From: Planctomycetaceae bacterium
Lineage (GTDB): Bacteria; Planctomycetota; Planctomycetia; Planctomycetales; Planctomycetaceae
Direction of reading: 5' to 3'
DNA length: 7,109 nt
Assembly: GCA_023258825.1 (NCBI GenBank)
Contig: JALQWE010000187.1
Coordinates: forward strand, 1-7,109
Position 1 is the first letter of the stretch. Each line of letters begins with the position of its first letter. The position numbers were made by a program, and so were the translations under genes. This document shows, piece by piece, positions 1 through 6,970 of this stretch. The notes under the pieces were generated by a model that made no database searches, was not told the origin of the DNA, and saw only the letters and a program-made list of their open reading frames with translations.

Positions 1-903
1 GTCACGGATTTTCTGGAGTGTGTTGCGGGCCATGTGGGGACACTTGTTGCAGGCACAGGTTTCGCCGGTGGTTGTCATGATACCGGGGACCGGGATGTAG
101 GTGTGCTGCGGTGCGATTTTCTGCAGCGGATGTATCATGGTGGCTTCTGTGGCCACCAGAAACGTGGTGGGAGTCTCCAGTTTCATGACGTGCTGACGCA
201 TTTTTTCGGTGCCACCGATGACATCCGAGATTTCAAGGATGTTCTGGGGGCATTCGGGGTGCGCCATCACAACGCTGCCGGGATGGCTGCGTTTGATACG
301 AATCAGATCCTGGATACTGAAGACTTCGTGCACCATGCAGGCGCCGGGCCACAGGATCATTTTGCGTCCGGTGACTTCCATCAGGTAACGTCCCAGGTGC
401 TGGTCCGGGACAAACAGGATTTCCTTATCGCGGGGCACTCGATCGATGATTTCGCGGGCGTTGCCGCTGGTCACGATCCAGTCGACGAGACTTTTGACAG
501 CGGCTGACGTGTTGATGTAGGCGACGGTGTGAAAATCTCGTCCCTGTTCCCGCAGTTGCTGCTGAAAGGCGGCGAGTTGTTCCGGGGGGCAGCTGTCTGC
601 CAGTGAGCAGCCGGCCAGCAGATCCGGGATCAGAACGCGTTTTTCGGGATTCATGATCTTGGCGGATTCGCCCATGAAGTGCACCCCGGCGAAAACGATT
701 GTGGACGTGGTGACGCGCGTGGCATCGCGTGCCAGCTTCAGGCTATCGCCGGTGAAATCCGCGATGTCCTGAATTTCGCCATCCACGTAGAAGTGTGCCA
801 GGATCGTGGCATCTTTTTCCCGCTTCAGGACTTCGATTTCGTCCATCAGATCAAGTGGATCTTCTTCGCGTACGGGGCGTTCCTGCAGTACCGGCAACGT
901 CAT
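1..903 (-). CDS. nadA: Quinolinate synthase NadA (3' end outside the window)
   Basis: NadA condenses iminoaspartate with dihydroxyacetone phosphate to quinolinate, the second step of de novo NAD synthesis, using a cytoplasmic 4Fe-4S cluster. The 301 residues seen carry the family landmarks: ILAHFYVDGEIQDIADFTGDSL (about 34-55), FAGVHFMGESAKI (71-83), LAGCSLADSC (96-105), YINTSAAVKS (129-138), PDQHLGRY (166-173), HPECPQNI (215-222) and CACNKCPHM (283-291). By position the three cluster cysteines are probably C99, C218 and C288; C283 and C285 lie beside the last. The ATG at 903-901 is the only reasonable start, since no ATG, GTG or TTG lies between it and an in-frame TAA (960-958). There is no good Shine-Dalgarno; the nearest AGGA is 15 bases away. 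The reading frame is open to base 1, so the last roughly 15-40 residues and the stop are missing. It is transcribed divergently from aspS. No nadB or nadC is visible. Confidence 0.96.
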   Translation of the reverse strand, partial: MTLPVLQERPVREEDPLDLMDEIEVLKREKDATILAHFYVDGEIQDIADFTGDSLKLARDATRVTTSTIVFAGVHFMGESAKIMNPEKRVLIPDLLAGCSLADSCPPEQLAAFQQQLREQGRDFHTVAYINTSAAVKSLVDWIVTSGNAREIIDRVPRDKEILFVPDQHLGRYLMEVTGRKMILWPGACMVHEVFSIQDLIRIKRSHPGSVVMAHPECPQNILEISDVIGGTEKMRQHVMKLETPTTFLVATEATMIHPLQKIAPQHTYIPVPGIMTTTGETCACNKCPHMARNTLQKIRD

Positions 904-928
904 GTGTCTGTCTTTCTGTCCTATTGGG

Positions 929-947
929 CGAACCGAGCAGCGGTTCG
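929..947 (-). other. Hairpin in the nadA 5' leader
   Basis: A perfect 7-bp inverted repeat, CGAACCG and CGGTTCG, encloses a 5-base loop 26 bases upstream of the nadA ATG. If transcription starts upstream of 950 it would form in the mRNA leader and could affect translation or stability; it could also be a protein-binding palindrome. The repeat is directly visible; function is inference. It has no T-run, so it is not a terminator. Confidence 0.4.
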
Positions 948-1267
948 TTGGCGGGCTTTACGCAGCATTGTTTCCGACACGCTGTAAGGCACCTTTGTTC
1001 TGCATTTTAACGAAATTTCGGGGGAAACGGATGCAGAAAAACCCAGCGAGATGCCCGCGGAAATGGAAATTCGCCGTGGAGATTCGCAAATTTCGGCGTG
1101 CGGGGCACAAAATCACACGCGGGAACACTGGCTTCCGAGCGCTCCGGTCGAAAAATTCGCGGCAATTCGCGTCGATCAGCCTTGTTTTCCTCAATTCCTT
1201 GATTCCTCAGCGTCCGTCGGCGATTCTTTGAACCATTCTTTCCCCGAATCCGTCCCATCCTTATACT

Positions 1268-1318
1268 GCGGCGGGTCCGGGGCTCAGCGGTACTGCTGTC
1301 CCCGCCGCCGGATTTTTT
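1268..1318 (+). terminator. Terminator-like hairpin in the aspS leader (possible attenuator)
   Basis: A long GC-rich foldback ends in six T residues. One fold pairs CGGCGG (1269-1274) with CCGCCG (1305-1310), GGGG (1279-1282) with CCCC (1300-1303) and CAGC (1285-1288) with GCTG (1295-1298), leaving loop GGTACT; GA then TTTTTT (1313-1318) follow. An alternative 8-bp outer stem pairs 1268-1275 with 1301-1308. This is the form of an intrinsic terminator on the plus strand, yet no plus-strand gene lies upstream; aspS begins 31 bases downstream. A conditional attenuator in the aspS leader is therefore the simplest reading. A caveat is that the possible -10 TATACT (1262-1267) touches the hairpin; if it were the real promoter, part of the left arm would not be transcribed. 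Confidence 0.45.
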
Positions 1319-1349
1319 CTGTCCACCTCCTGTTTTTGGATCTGATTCA

Positions 1350-3128
1350 GTGCTTAGAACTCATCATTGCGGCGAACTTCGCAGAGACCATGCAGGACAG
1401 ACGGTGACTCTGTCAGGCTGGGTTCACAGTTATCGGGAGCAGGGGCGCGAGCTCGTGTTCGTCGACCTCCGCGATCGCTATGGCAAGACCCAGGTGGTCT
1501 TCAATTCTGACGACGATTCGCGGATTGACGCGCTGGCCCGACGTCTCCGTCGCGAGGATGTGATCCGTGTCATCGGCGAAGTTCGGCTTCGCGGCGAAGG
1601 AATGACCAACCCCAGGCTGGCGACCGGCGAAGTTGAAGTGCGCGTGCAGCAACTGGTCCTGCTGTCTCGCAGCAAAACGCCTCCCTTCGAAATTGAAGGG
1701 GGTGAGCTGCCCAACGAAGAGCTGCGGCTGAAGCACCGCTTCCTCGACCTGCGGCGTCCGGAACTGCAGCGCAACATTCTGCTCCGTCATCAATTGACTC
1801 AGGCAGTACGTGAGTACTTCAACGATCGCAGCTTTCTGGAAATTGAAACTCCCATGCTGGGACGCAGCACGCCGGAAGGCGCCCGCGACTATCTTGTCCC
1901 CAGCCGCGTGCATCCCGGCAGTTTCTATGCCCTGCCTCAGTCGCCGCAGATCTACAAGCAGATTCTGATGGTGGCCGGCTTTGATCGTTATTACCAGATC
2001 GCACGCTGTTTCCGCGATGAGGACCTGCGTGCCGACCGGCAGCCTGAGTTCACTCAGATCGATGTGGAAATGTCGTTCGTCGAACGCAACGACATCCTCA
2101 GCACCATCGATGGGCTCGTGTCCTTCGTGATGAAAAAAGTCCGCAACATCGACGTGCCGACGCCGCTGGAGCGTTACACCTACCGTGATGTGATGGAACG
2201 CTACGGCAGTGACAAGCCGGACCTGCGTTTCGGTATGGAAATTGTCGACATCACCGATCTCGCCGCCGTCAGTGAATTCGGCGTCTTCAAAGCAGTTTCC
2301 AGTTCCGGCGGACGCGTGCGTGGTCTGAATGTCAAGGGCGGGGCCGAGAAATACAGTCGCCGCATCCTCGATGTGGACCTGAAGAATTTCGTCGGCGATT
2401 ACGGTGCCAAAGGTCTGGCCTACATGAAGGTAGCCGGTGGTAAACTCGAATCCACCATCGCCAAGTTCTTCACCGATGAACAACAGCAGACCATCATCAG
2501 CCGGATGCAGGGGCAGGACGGAGACCTGCTGCTGTTCGTTGCGGACTCATGGAAGGTCACCTGCGCCGCTCTTGCTGCCCTGCGAAACCGCATCGGCCGT
2601 GAGCAGAACCTCTACGATCCCACCTCCTTCAAATGCATCTGGGTGGTTGACTTCCCGCTGGTGACGTGGAATGCCGAGGAAGGTCGGTTCGACGCGGAAC
2701 ATCACCCCTTCTGCCAGCCCAATCCGGAAGACGCTGAGTTTCTGAAAACGGATCCTGGCAAGGTCCGGGCAGACAGCTACGACCTGGTTGTGAACGGCTA
2801 CGAAGCTGCCAGCGGCAGCGTGCGTATTCATGACTCTGAAATTCAGCAGATGGTCTTTGACCTGCTGAATATCAAATCGGAAGAAGCTGAACGCCGCTTT
2901 GGCTTCCTGCTCGAAGCTCTCCGCTTCGGGGCTCCGCCGCACGCCGGAATCGCGCTCGGGCTGGACCGCTGGGTGATGCTGCTGGCTGGCAATGACAACA
3001 TTCGCGAAGTGATTGCCTTCCCGAAAACTCAGAAAGCTGCCGACATGCTGACCGGTGCACCATCCCCCGTCGACGACCGACAATTGCGGGATCTGCACAT
3101 TGAGGTCAGTGAACCGCCGAAAGGCTGA
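1350..3128 (+). CDS. aspS: Aspartyl-tRNA synthetase
   Basis: This class IIb aminoacyl-tRNA synthetase attaches aspartate to tRNA-Asp in the cytoplasm. The 592 residues match the usual bacterial length of about 590. An N-terminal anticodon-binding OB fold occupies about 1-105 (GWVHSYREQGRELVFVDLRDRYG, 23-45). The catalytic core shows motif 1 (FLEIETPMLGRSTPEGARDY, 162-181), the flipping loop QSPQIYKQ (197-204), motif 2 (FRDEDLRADRQPEFTQIDVE, 221-240) and motif 3 (GLDRWVMLLAG, 537-547). The bacterial GAD insertion lies at about 290-425. The start is GTG at 1350, because MLRTHHCGELR matches the conserved family N-terminus; only a weak GGA (1338-1340) precedes it, 9 bases away. Q31 and G84 occupy the positions that separate tRNA-Asp-specific from Asp/Asn-nondiscriminating enzymes, so specificity is open. 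The gene stands alone, followed by a terminator. Confidence 0.98.
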   Translation: MLRTHHCGELRRDHAGQTVTLSGWVHSYREQGRELVFVDLRDRYGKTQVVFNSDDDSRIDALARRLRREDVIRVIGEVRLRGEGMTNPRLATGEVEVRVQQLVLLSRSKTPPFEIEGGELPNEELRLKHRFLDLRRPELQRNILLRHQLTQAVREYFNDRSFLEIETPMLGRSTPEGARDYLVPSRVHPGSFYALPQSPQIYKQILMVAGFDRYYQIARCFRDEDLRADRQPEFTQIDVEMSFVERNDILSTIDGLVSFVMKKVRNIDVPTPLERYTYRDVMERYGSDKPDLRFGMEIVDITDLAAVSEFGVFKAVSSSGGRVRGLNVKGGAEKYSRRILDVDLKNFVGDYGAKGLAYMKVAGGKLESTIAKFFTDEQQQTIISRMQGQDGDLLLFVADSWKVTCAALAALRNRIGREQNLYDPTSFKCIWVVDFPLVTWNAEEGRFDAEHHPFCQPNPEDAEFLKTDPGKVRADSYDLVVNGYEAASGSVRIHDSEIQQMVFDLLNIKSEEAERRFGFLLEALRFGAPPHAGIALGLDRWVMLLAGNDNIREVIAFPKTQKAADMLTGAPSPVDDRQLRDLHIEVSEPPKG

Positions 3129-3160
3129 GTTCCTGTGGAAAGAATGACCTGCGATCACGT

Positions 3161-3195
3161 CAGAGGCTCGGTTTCAACCGAGCCTCTGTTCGTTT
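3161..3195 (+). terminator. Intrinsic terminator of aspS
   Basis: A perfect inverted repeat spans 3161-3188. CAGAGGCTCGG pairs with CCGAGCCTCTG, and the complementarity continues inward to leave a loop of four bases or so. It is followed by TTCGTTT. It begins 33 bases after the aspS TGA (3126-3128). The T-rich side lies on the plus strand only, so it should mainly stop aspS transcription, though the stem would also form in antisense transcripts from the convergent operon. Confidence 0.85.
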
Positions 3196-3273
3196 CTGCC
3201 TGGTCGTTCAATGCAGGCTTTTGATGGCTTCCCAAGTCACGGCCACGATGATTTGCGGTCGGCGGCGATGAGA

Positions 3274-3304
3274 TGTTGAAACACGAGGTTGTGACGTTTC
3301 AACA
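3274..3304 (-). other. Inverted repeat downstream of the transglutaminase-like gene
   Basis: TGTTGAAAC (3274-3282) and GTTTCAACA (3296-3304) form a perfect 9-bp stem around a 13-base loop. The repeat lies 45 bases past the stop codon of the minus-strand operon. On the minus strand the bases that follow are TCTCATCGCC, with no T-run, so it is not a canonical intrinsic terminator. It may act as a 3' stability hairpin or assist termination. The symmetry is seen; the role is inference. Confidence 0.4.
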
Positions 3305-3348
3305 CCGTTTCCGGCATCCACATCAGCCGACCTGCCGCACGGCCCGGC

Positions 3349-4221
3349 TTACAGCGGCAGGACATCCACACTGACCGAAAGTTGATGCCGTCCACCGCCC
3401 ATAAACACACCCGTCAGCGGGGGCACATCGCCATAATCCCGTCCCCAGGCCAGAGTGATGTGGTCCTGGGCACAGACCTGATCGTTTGTGGGGTCAACAT
3501 CCACCCATTCCCCGTCTCCCAGATAGACGGACAGCCATGCGTGTGAGGCGTCGGCGCCGACCAGTCGTGGCTGGCCAGGAGGAGGAATCGTACGCAGATA
3601 GCCACTGACGTAGCGACAGGGAATCCCGACAGCTCTGAGCATGGCGATCTGCAGGTGGGCGAAGTCCTGGCAGACACCGCGTTTCAGGCGAAACACGTCA
3701 GTTACCGGTGTATTCACAGTTGTGGCGCGATTGTCGTAAACAAAATCACGGTGGAGGCGACTTGTCAGTTCAAGAATGCTCTGCAGCAGGGGACGGTCGA
3801 CTGCCAGGGAATGTTCGGCGTAGGCACGAATTTCCGGAGTCCATTGAATCCGCGGGGAGGCAAAGCGGAATTCGAGTGCCTCATGCCGATGAGGTTCCTC
3901 GGGATTTTGCAGCATCGCCAGACACTCCTGCCGAGTGCGCAGGCGACCAGCGGCAGAAATCTCACGAGGTCGGACGGTGACCTGTGTTGTGGCCGTGACA
4001 TCCAGTAACTGGTAGCCCTCATTGAAGGAAAACATCTGGACGGGATTGCGAAAGGCATCCAGTCGCCGGGTGCGGACGGAAGGTTCGGGGGTGATCACCA
4101 GCGCGAAGGATTCCACCTGCTGGTGGTCCGTTGAGCGAAATTCCAGCCAGGCCTGATTGTGACCGACGGAGACCTGGTCCTGACAGGTGTAGCGGGTGCG
4201 ATGAGTGACCCTGTATTTCAC
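3349..4221 (-). CDS. Transglutaminase-like cysteine peptidase of the ATP-grasp/alpha-E operon
   Basis: This 290-residue protein has the bacterial transglutaminase N-terminal region (about 1-85, MKYRVTHRTRYTCQDQVSVGH) followed by a transglutaminase core (about 145-250). The papain-like triad appears intact: C184 in RGVCQDFAHLQIAMLR, H227 in DASHAWLSVYL and D243 in WVDVDPTND. No signal peptide or membrane segment is seen, so it should be cytoplasmic. Family members next to circularly permuted ATP-grasp and alpha-E genes are thought to cleave or transfer amide bonds on a product made by the ligase; the substrate is unknown. The start is GTG at 4221-4219, supported by GGAGG seven bases upstream and by the GTGA overlap with the preceding stop, indicating translational coupling. 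Length is normal (about 270-300). Sure of the fold, not of peptidase versus transferase activity. Confidence 0.93.
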   Translation of the reverse strand: MKYRVTHRTRYTCQDQVSVGHNQAWLEFRSTDHQQVESFALVITPEPSVRTRRLDAFRNPVQMFSFNEGYQLLDVTATTQVTVRPREISAAGRLRTRQECLAMLQNPEEPHRHEALEFRFASPRIQWTPEIRAYAEHSLAVDRPLLQSILELTSRLHRDFVYDNRATTVNTPVTDVFRLKRGVCQDFAHLQIAMLRAVGIPCRYVSGYLRTIPPPGQPRLVGADASHAWLSVYLGDGEWVDVDPTNDQVCAQDHITLAWGRDYGDVPPLTGVFMGGGRHQLSVSVDVLPL

Positions 4222-6752
4222 GTCGATCCCTCCGTGTTTTCCATGAACTGCCTGGGGACACCTGAGTGAACGAGGTACTTGTGGGTCAAAGCGTCAGAGA
4301 GTTTCAGCATGGCCTCTTCCGTGGTGCGCAGGGCCGCCATCACGGTTTTCAGACCAGTCTGAGCAAGATCTTCGGCGGTCAGCATGCGGACCGCATGGGC
4401 CGCTTCCATCACCAGTCGCATTTCCGGCGACCGCAGGGGCTGAGCTGTGTAACCAGGCAACCGATCGGTGTGCTGGATCAGTCGCTCCAGCTGAAACGCA
4501 AGTGAGCGAGGATTGGTTTCGTCAGTGATTGCCAGATCAAGCACCGCGTTGCGCTGCAGGTTTTCGCGGTAGCGAAAGCGATAGGTCATTCGCACATCCA
4601 GCACTTCGACAAGAGTCTTCAGCAGCAGTGGACTGGCGTTGCCCTTGCGCAGGTCTGCCGTGATCAGCAGACGCGCTGTAGCTGCAGCCCGCTCGATACT
4701 GCGACCGATTTCCAGAAAACGCCAGGAAGGCCCACGATTCATCCCGTCCGCAATCAACCCACTGACCGACGCCAGGTCACCGATCAGAATTCCGGTGGCC
4801 GACACCACATCCGCCAGATCCCGCCACTCGCGACTGGGTGCTGTCCGGAATGTTTCGGCGGTCACATTGATGCGGTGCCAGGTATCGGGGCTGATCCAAT
4901 CCCGCACTAACGAGGCCAGACGGGTCAGATCCTGGACTGTGGGGGCCAGTCCGCCGTATTCCCCCGGATCGAACACTGCGGATGGCAGCGCTTCGGCCAG
5001 TGATGGAAGTTGCGATTCCATGCCCTCCAGCACAAATCCGGGTTCCAGCTGCCCCTGTTCGCTGAGCAGTCGAGCCAGAAATCGCACGTCCTGCAGTTCG
5101 GCACTGCCTTCACCAGACAAACGCTCGGCCAAAGCCCGCACGAGGCGAGCCAGAAAATCACAGCGATCCAGTGAACGGCCCAGCCAGAACAGATTGTCCG
5201 CCACGCGACTGGGAAACAGAGCGCTGGTGCGTTTGAGTTCTGCGGGCTGATCCTGCGGAGTCAACAGCGACACCGGGTCAACTCGGCGGTCCGCCAGAAC
5301 CCACAGATCCTTGCTGCTGTCACCGGCAGCCACCGACAGTTGCATAGGCCCGGTATCCGGTGCGATGCGGATCAAGCCTCCGGGCATCAGATGCCAGCGT
5401 TCTTCATCTTCCAGGAGAAACGCTCGAATGGCAACGTGTCCGCAGCGCAGCCCGGAATCGGTCCAGATCGGGATTCCCGAGCGACTGATTTTTTCCTGCG
5501 CGACCCAGGCCCATGGTTCGGCCTGCACGCGCGCCAGCCAGTGTGCTCGCTGGTCCGACGTCAGGTCACTGACGATGATTTCCTCACCACCACTTTTCTG
5601 AAATGCCGGTTTGATCACGAGGTCCGCAAAACGGGAACGGACCTGAGATAGAGATTGTGGATCGCCGCACCACCATGTGGGGATGGACGGCCAAAGCAGC
5701 GGTTCGCCCAGCAGACGCTGACAGATCTGCGGCAGGAACGGCATGAACACCGGGGCCCCCACGATCCCGCAGCCGGGAGTATTGACAATGGTGACGTTGC
5801 CGCAACGCATGGCGTTGAGAATGCCGGGCACACCGTGTTCGGAATAGCCCCCCATTTCAAGGGGATCAAGTCCCGATTCGGCACATCGGGAAAGCACAAT
5901 GTCTACCGGCACGAGGCCTGACAGTGTTTTCAGGTACAGCACGTCGGAACGCACCGCCAAATCGCCACCTTCGACCAGGGTGTAGCCAAGATATCGTGCA
6001 AGGTACACATCTTCGAAATAATACGGATGCCGCGGACCGCTGGTGAGCAGCACGATTCCGGGGCGATCAGTGGGACGTGCTGTTTTTTTTCGCAGTGCAT
6101 TCTGCAGGCGTACAAAAAAGCTGGCAAGTCGTTCTACGGGGACCTGTTTGAATGCCGACGGCATGGAGCGGGAACTGACGATACGATTTTCAAGAGCGAA
6201 ACCGGGACCAGCCGGGGCCTCGGAGCGATCCGCCATGACGAAGAAGCGTCCATCGGCGGCACGAGCCAGTTCGGCGGCGTACAGAAACATGGGTCGATCA
6301 CTGGTGCGGCCGAGATCACAGAACGACCGCTGGAACTCGGGATTGGCATACAGCAGTTCGGCGGGCAGCAGGCCCTCGTCCACCAGCCGACGCGGGCCGT
6401 AGATGTCGGCAATGAGGAGATTCAGCAGACGGGCGCGCTGGGCCAGCGCGGCCTCGGCCACAGACCACTCTGCCGCAGACGTCAACAGCGGAAACAGATC
6501 CAGCCGCCACGGGCGAGCCCCTTCGCCGGCGGCATTGACAGAATGGTAGTTCACACCATTCTCGCGCAGCATGCGATCCGCCTGCTGATGGCGGCGAGTG
6601 AAATCCTGAGGACTGGTGTTGCGGAAGACCTGCAGGAATTTCTGCCAGTGCGGTCGCGGAGACCCGTCGTCGTCGTAGACCTCGTTGAACACTCCGGGGG
6701 CGCAGGTGAAAACCGAATCCGTTCGTTGAATTGCTGACGCTCCGCTGCTCAT
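4218..6752 (-). CDS. Fused circularly permuted ATP-grasp ligase and alpha-E domain protein
   Basis: This 844-residue fusion combines two proteins often encoded separately. The N-terminal part (about 15-480) is a circularly permuted type 2 ATP-grasp domain (DUF404/DUF407): DLFPLL (85-90), RSEAPAGPGFALENR (176-190), YFEDVYLARYLG (245-256), PTWWCGD (358-364), LVIKPAF (378-384, whose lysine is the likely ATP-binding residue) and GGLIRIA (458-464). The C-terminal part (about 510-830) is an alpha-E domain (DUF403), all-helical: SRVADNLFWLGRSLDRCD (515-532), WRFLEIGRSIERA (677-689) and MTYRFRYR (722-729). ATP-grasp enzymes join a carboxylate to an amine through an acyl phosphate, so an amidoligase making a peptide-like product is predicted, with alpha-E as structural partner; no substrate is established. 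No signal peptide or membrane segment is seen. The ATG at 6752 lacks a clear Shine-Dalgarno. The stop overlaps the start of the transglutaminase-like gene, making a tight operon. Confidence 0.94.
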   Translation of the reverse strand: MSSGASAIQRTDSVFTCAPGVFNEVYDDDGSPRPHWQKFLQVFRNTSPQDFTRRHQQADRMLRENGVNYHSVNAAGEGARPWRLDLFPLLTSAAEWSVAEAALAQRARLLNLLIADIYGPRRLVDEGLLPAELLYANPEFQRSFCDLGRTSDRPMFLYAAELARAADGRFFVMADRSEAPAGPGFALENRIVSSRSMPSAFKQVPVERLASFFVRLQNALRKKTARPTDRPGIVLLTSGPRHPYYFEDVYLARYLGYTLVEGGDLAVRSDVLYLKTLSGLVPVDIVLSRCAESGLDPLEMGGYSEHGVPGILNAMRCGNVTIVNTPGCGIVGAPVFMPFLPQICQRLLGEPLLWPSIPTWWCGDPQSLSQVRSRFADLVIKPAFQKSGGEEIIVSDLTSDQRAHWLARVQAEPWAWVAQEKISRSGIPIWTDSGLRCGHVAIRAFLLEDEERWHLMPGGLIRIAPDTGPMQLSVAAGDSSKDLWVLADRRVDPVSLLTPQDQPAELKRTSALFPSRVADNLFWLGRSLDRCDFLARLVRALAERLSGEGSAELQDVRFLARLLSEQGQLEPGFVLEGMESQLPSLAEALPSAVFDPGEYGGLAPTVQDLTRLASLVRDWISPDTWHRINVTAETFRTAPSREWRDLADVVSATGILIGDLASVSGLIADGMNRGPSWRFLEIGRSIERAAATARLLITADLRKGNASPLLLKTLVEVLDVRMTYRFRYRENLQRNAVLDLAITDETNPRSLAFQLERLIQHTDRLPGYTAQPLRSPEMRLVMEAAHAVRMLTAEDLAQTGLKTVMAALRTTEEAMLKLSDALTHKYLVHSGVPRQFMENTEGST
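4229..4233 (-). promoter_or_regulatory. Ribosome-binding site of the transglutaminase-like gene
   Basis: GGAGG on the minus strand sits seven bases before the GTG start, inside the last codons of the upstream gene. It is the only strong Shine-Dalgarno seen before a gene in this window and fixes the GTG start in the overlap. Confidence 0.8.
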
Positions 6753-6782
6753 CCCGCCATTTTCCGTGTCATTGAAAAGCCG

Positions 6783-6803
6783 GAACTTCCTGAGCGGAAG
6801 TTC
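6783..6803 (-). other. Leader hairpin before the ATP-grasp gene
   Basis: GAACTTCC (6783-6790) and GGAAGTTC (6796-6803) form a perfect 8-bp stem with a 5-base loop, 31 bases upstream of the ATG. A second small stem, GCGT/ACGC with loop GGGG (6804-6815), abuts it. If transcription starts just below the -10 at 6816-6821, the first hairpin would sit near the 5' end of the mRNA, a position that can protect transcripts. Its role is inference. Confidence 0.4.
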
Positions 6804-6815
6804 GCGTGGGGACGC

Positions 6816-6821
6816 ATTCTA
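6816..6821 (-). promoter_or_regulatory. Possible -10 box for the ATP-grasp operon
   Basis: TAGAAT on the minus strand matches TATAAT at five of six positions and lies 63 bases upstream of the ATG. At suitable spacing only a poor -35 (GGGTGA or GTGAAA) is present. It is the best candidate in this leader, but a single hexamer is weak evidence. Confidence 0.3.
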
Positions 6822-6955
6822 AACTCCGGGAGCGGTTTTCACCCGCCTAATCAGGACCACGCAATCGGAATTCCGGGATCGGCAGCCTGAAGCCCCGCTG
6901 TGGACACTGATTTCGTTCATCCGGAGCCTGGGCTTGCGGCCAGGAGGGATTGAAG

Positions 6956-6970
6956 GGGATGGGATGGGAT
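6956..6970 (+). repeat. Three tandem GGGAT units
   Basis: Three exact 5-bp copies of GGGAT run directly into the GGGAC of the first 9-bp satellite unit. Such short G-rich repeats are prone to slippage. The two repeats share GGGA at their junction, suggesting that one arose from the other by slippage (inference). Confidence 0.75.

Larger units (their letters stand above)
904..1349. promoter_or_regulatory. Divergent nadA-aspS intergenic region
   Basis: These 446 bases must contain the promoters of both nadA (leftward) and aspS (rightward). No convincing -35/-10 pair is seen. For nadA the best -10 is TAAAAT on the minus strand (1009-1004), just downstream of the palindrome CGAAATTTCG (1011-1020), without a good -35. 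For aspS the best -10 is TATACT (1262-1267), also without a matching -35. AATTCGC occurs at 1068-1074, 1154-1160 and 1164-1170, and the variant GATTCGC at 1081-1087. Short open frames on both strands here have no recognisable protein character, no ribosome-binding site and overlap each other, so they are not called. Confidence 0.6.

Noticed and set aside
34..507. 157-codon plus-strand frame over nadA
   Set aside because: The minus strand carries all NadA landmarks across this stretch; the plus-strand frame is its shadow.
958..1258. Overlapping 78- and 83-codon minus-strand frames and a 118-codon plus-strand frame upstream of aspS
   Set aside because: They overlap each other in different frames, show no domain-like composition and no start signals; this is regulatory DNA between divergent genes.
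1268..1349. T-box riboswitch before aspS
   Set aside because: The leader is too short and shows neither a specifier stem nor the conserved T-box antiterminator sequence.
1413..2483. 356-codon open frame antisense to aspS
   Set aside because: It mirrors a fully conserved AspRS reading frame; no recognisable motif or ribosome-binding site. Long antisense frames are expected opposite GC-rich genes.
6027..6737. 236-codon plus-strand frame opposite the ATP-grasp gene
   Set aside because: Antisense shadow of conserved ATP-grasp N-terminal sequence; no own motifs.
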